The notes under the pieces were generated by a model. That model was not told the DNA's origin, did not search any database, and saw only the letters and a list, made by a program, of their open reading frames with translations. Both the position numbers and the translations under genes were made by a program. From the NCBI GenBank assembly GCA_023425645.1, contig JAFACG010000045.1, positions 62,001-126,000 on the forward strand: a stretch of DNA of 64,000 nt, written 5' to 3'. Source of the DNA: Pseudomonadota bacterium. Its GTDB lineage: Bacteria; Pseudomonadota; Gammaproteobacteria; Burkholderiales; Burkholderiaceae_B. This document shows positions 63,138 through 64,000 of this stretch, piece by piece (within the stretch, counting starts at the first letter, position 1; each line of letters begins with the position of its first letter).

Positions 63138-64000
63138 TCAGGCCTCCCGTGCCGAGGGCAGCAGGGTCAGGATGACGAATCCCAGCAGCACCAGCACCTC
63201 CACGGCCAGGAAGCTGCCAAACGCCCAGATGTAGAAACCCGTCAGGCTCAGCAGCAGCCCCAGCAGGGACGGCGCGACAAAAGTGGCGAATACCCCGCCC
63301 ATTTCCGCGTAGCCGGCTGCACAAGGGCCCAGGTTCACGCCGTAGCGCTCGCCCACGTAGCTGAAGATCGCCCCGCCGTGAAAGACGCCGACGCCGCACA
63401 GGAACGCCACCGCCAGCAGGCCGGCATGCGGCAGGGGCTGCCAGGCGGCCAAGACGCAGGCGAGAGCGGCCAGAATGGTCAGCAGCATGCCCAGGCGCAT
63501 CACGCCCACCCGGGTGTAGCGGTCGCTGGCGTAACCGCCCAGCAGCAGGAAGAAGACTTGCGACAAGCCCATCAGCGTGCCGAACAGCGGAGCCTGCGCC
63601 GGCGCCATGCCTTGCACGTCGATGAAGGCGGGAATCAGCCAGGTGGCCGTGGCGGCGACCGAGAACAAGGCGCCGAAGATGGCCAGGACGCCCACCCAGA
63701 TCCAGGGGCGGGAAGCGATCGCCCGCAGCACGCCGGCGTCGACCTGGATCTTGTCGTGCGGATCCTGGTAGGGGCCGGGACGCACGATGATCTGGGTCAG
63801 CAGGCAGGCGCCCAGCGTCAGGCCGCCCAGCACGAAGAAGAAGGCGCGCCAGCCATGCTCCATGGCATAGGGCAGGCCCAGGGCGAAATCCAGCGTGATC
63901 GCCAGCGAATAGGCCGCCAGGATGATGCCCAGCACCAGGCCCTGGCGGCGCGGCGCGAACCATTGCATGACGATCTTCATGGAGCCGACCCAGACTGCCG
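63138..64000 (-). CDS. MFS transporter, partial (start outside window)
   Basis: The C-terminal 287 residues of an MFS transporter, with about eight helices and the cytoplasmic loop motif GGYASDRYTRVGV (residue count unknown without the 5' end). The frame stays open to the window edge, where GSMKIVMQWFAPRRQGLVLG continues the family sequence, so the 5' part lies beyond 64000. It is probably the first or second gene of the catabolic operon and imports its substrate (organic acid or aromatic compound). Nothing in the sequence names the substrate. Confidence 0.88.
   Translation of the reverse strand, partial: AVWVGSMKIVMQWFAPRRQGLVLGIILAAYSLAITLDFALGLPYAMEHGWRAFFFVLGGLTLGACLLTQIIVRPGPYQDPHDKIQVDAGVLRAIASRPWIWVGVLAIFGALFSVAATATWLIPAFIDVQGMAPAQAPLFGTLMGLSQVFFLLLGGYASDRYTRVGVMRLGMLLTILAALACVLAAWQPLPHAGLLAVAFLCGVGVFHGGAIFSYVGERYGVNLGPCAAGYAEMGGVFATFVAPSLLGLLLSLTGFYIWAFGSFLAVEVLVLLGFVILTLLPSAREA

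Noticed and set aside
59577..64000. Assignment of the catabolic cluster as a nicotinate (nic) operon
   Set aside because: The MarR/monooxygenase/hydrolase/MFS set is reminiscent, but the dioxygenase is of VOC type and the monooxygenase does not resemble NicC closely.

Overview
This 64 kb, GC-rich (about 64-65%) window reads as chromosomal DNA of a betaproteobacterium in the order Burkholderiales, most likely family Alcaligenaceae (Bordetella/Achromobacter/Castellaniella-like). The grounds are the protein sequences and gene orders: recG-oxyR-dps, rph-rdgB-hemW, paired DUF4148-like exported proteins, PurT, and an OxyR whose redox cysteines fall at 199 and 208. The genus cannot be fixed from the sequence alone. 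No rRNA, tRNA, CRISPR array, insertion sequence or prophage was seen.

Layout. 0-7.5 kb: purT; a 5'-truncated Fic gene; a copper-oxidase pair (multicopper oxidase plus a Cys/His-rich peptide); a KfrA-like coiled-coil DNA-binding gene facing a tyrosine recombinase across an AT-rich, palindrome-bearing intergenic region; and ytoQ. 7.5-14.3 kb: an exported 5'-nucleotidase, a CopA copper ATPase, two tandem small exported proteins and a LysR regulator. Both copA and one small-protein gene have MerR/CueR-type promoters with a 19-bp spacer. 14.3-20 kb: exported ankyrin protein, CynX-like MFS, cytochrome c, an FNR-box-linked universal stress protein, and an NfeD-stomatin-aldose dehydrogenase operon. 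20-27 kb: fumC, epd (erythrose-4-phosphate dehydrogenase), an SDR and a D-2-hydroxyacid dehydrogenase, then an exported S9 peptidase and a glutathione transferase.

27-39 kb is a transport block: a livJ-H-M-G-F branched-chain amino-acid ABC operon, proC, a ugpBAEC glycerol-3-phosphate importer behind a candidate Pho box, and a second orphan LivJ-type binding protein. 39-44.5 kb: ridA, recG, oxyR and a Dps with a histone-H1-like Lys/Ala tail form an oxidative-stress and genome-maintenance run, next to fpr. 44.5-48.4 kb: an FbpABC ferric iron importer behind a Fur-like box. At 48.4-49.6 kb lie two truncated genes, an MFS and a LysR. They are joined head to head as if one deletion had removed both N-termini. 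49.6-59.6 kb is housekeeping: glnA, hemW, rdgB, rph, a YhaO/YhaN Mre11/Rad50-like pair, yicC and nudC. From 59.6 kb to the window edge a single-direction operon (MFS, alpha/beta hydrolase, two-domain extradiol-type dioxygenase, FAD monooxygenase, MarR) looks like an aromatic or heteroaromatic degradation pathway with an unidentified substrate.

Several functions connect through visible regulatory sites: copper (CueR-type promoters), phosphate (Pho box before ugpB), iron (Fur box before fbpA) and oxygen (FNR box before uspA). The less familiar points are the copper-type promoter on a small exported protein of unknown role, the KfrA/recombinase pair with two palindromes, the Dps-H1 fusion, the epd-linked dehydrogenase operon and the two-domain dioxygenase operon.
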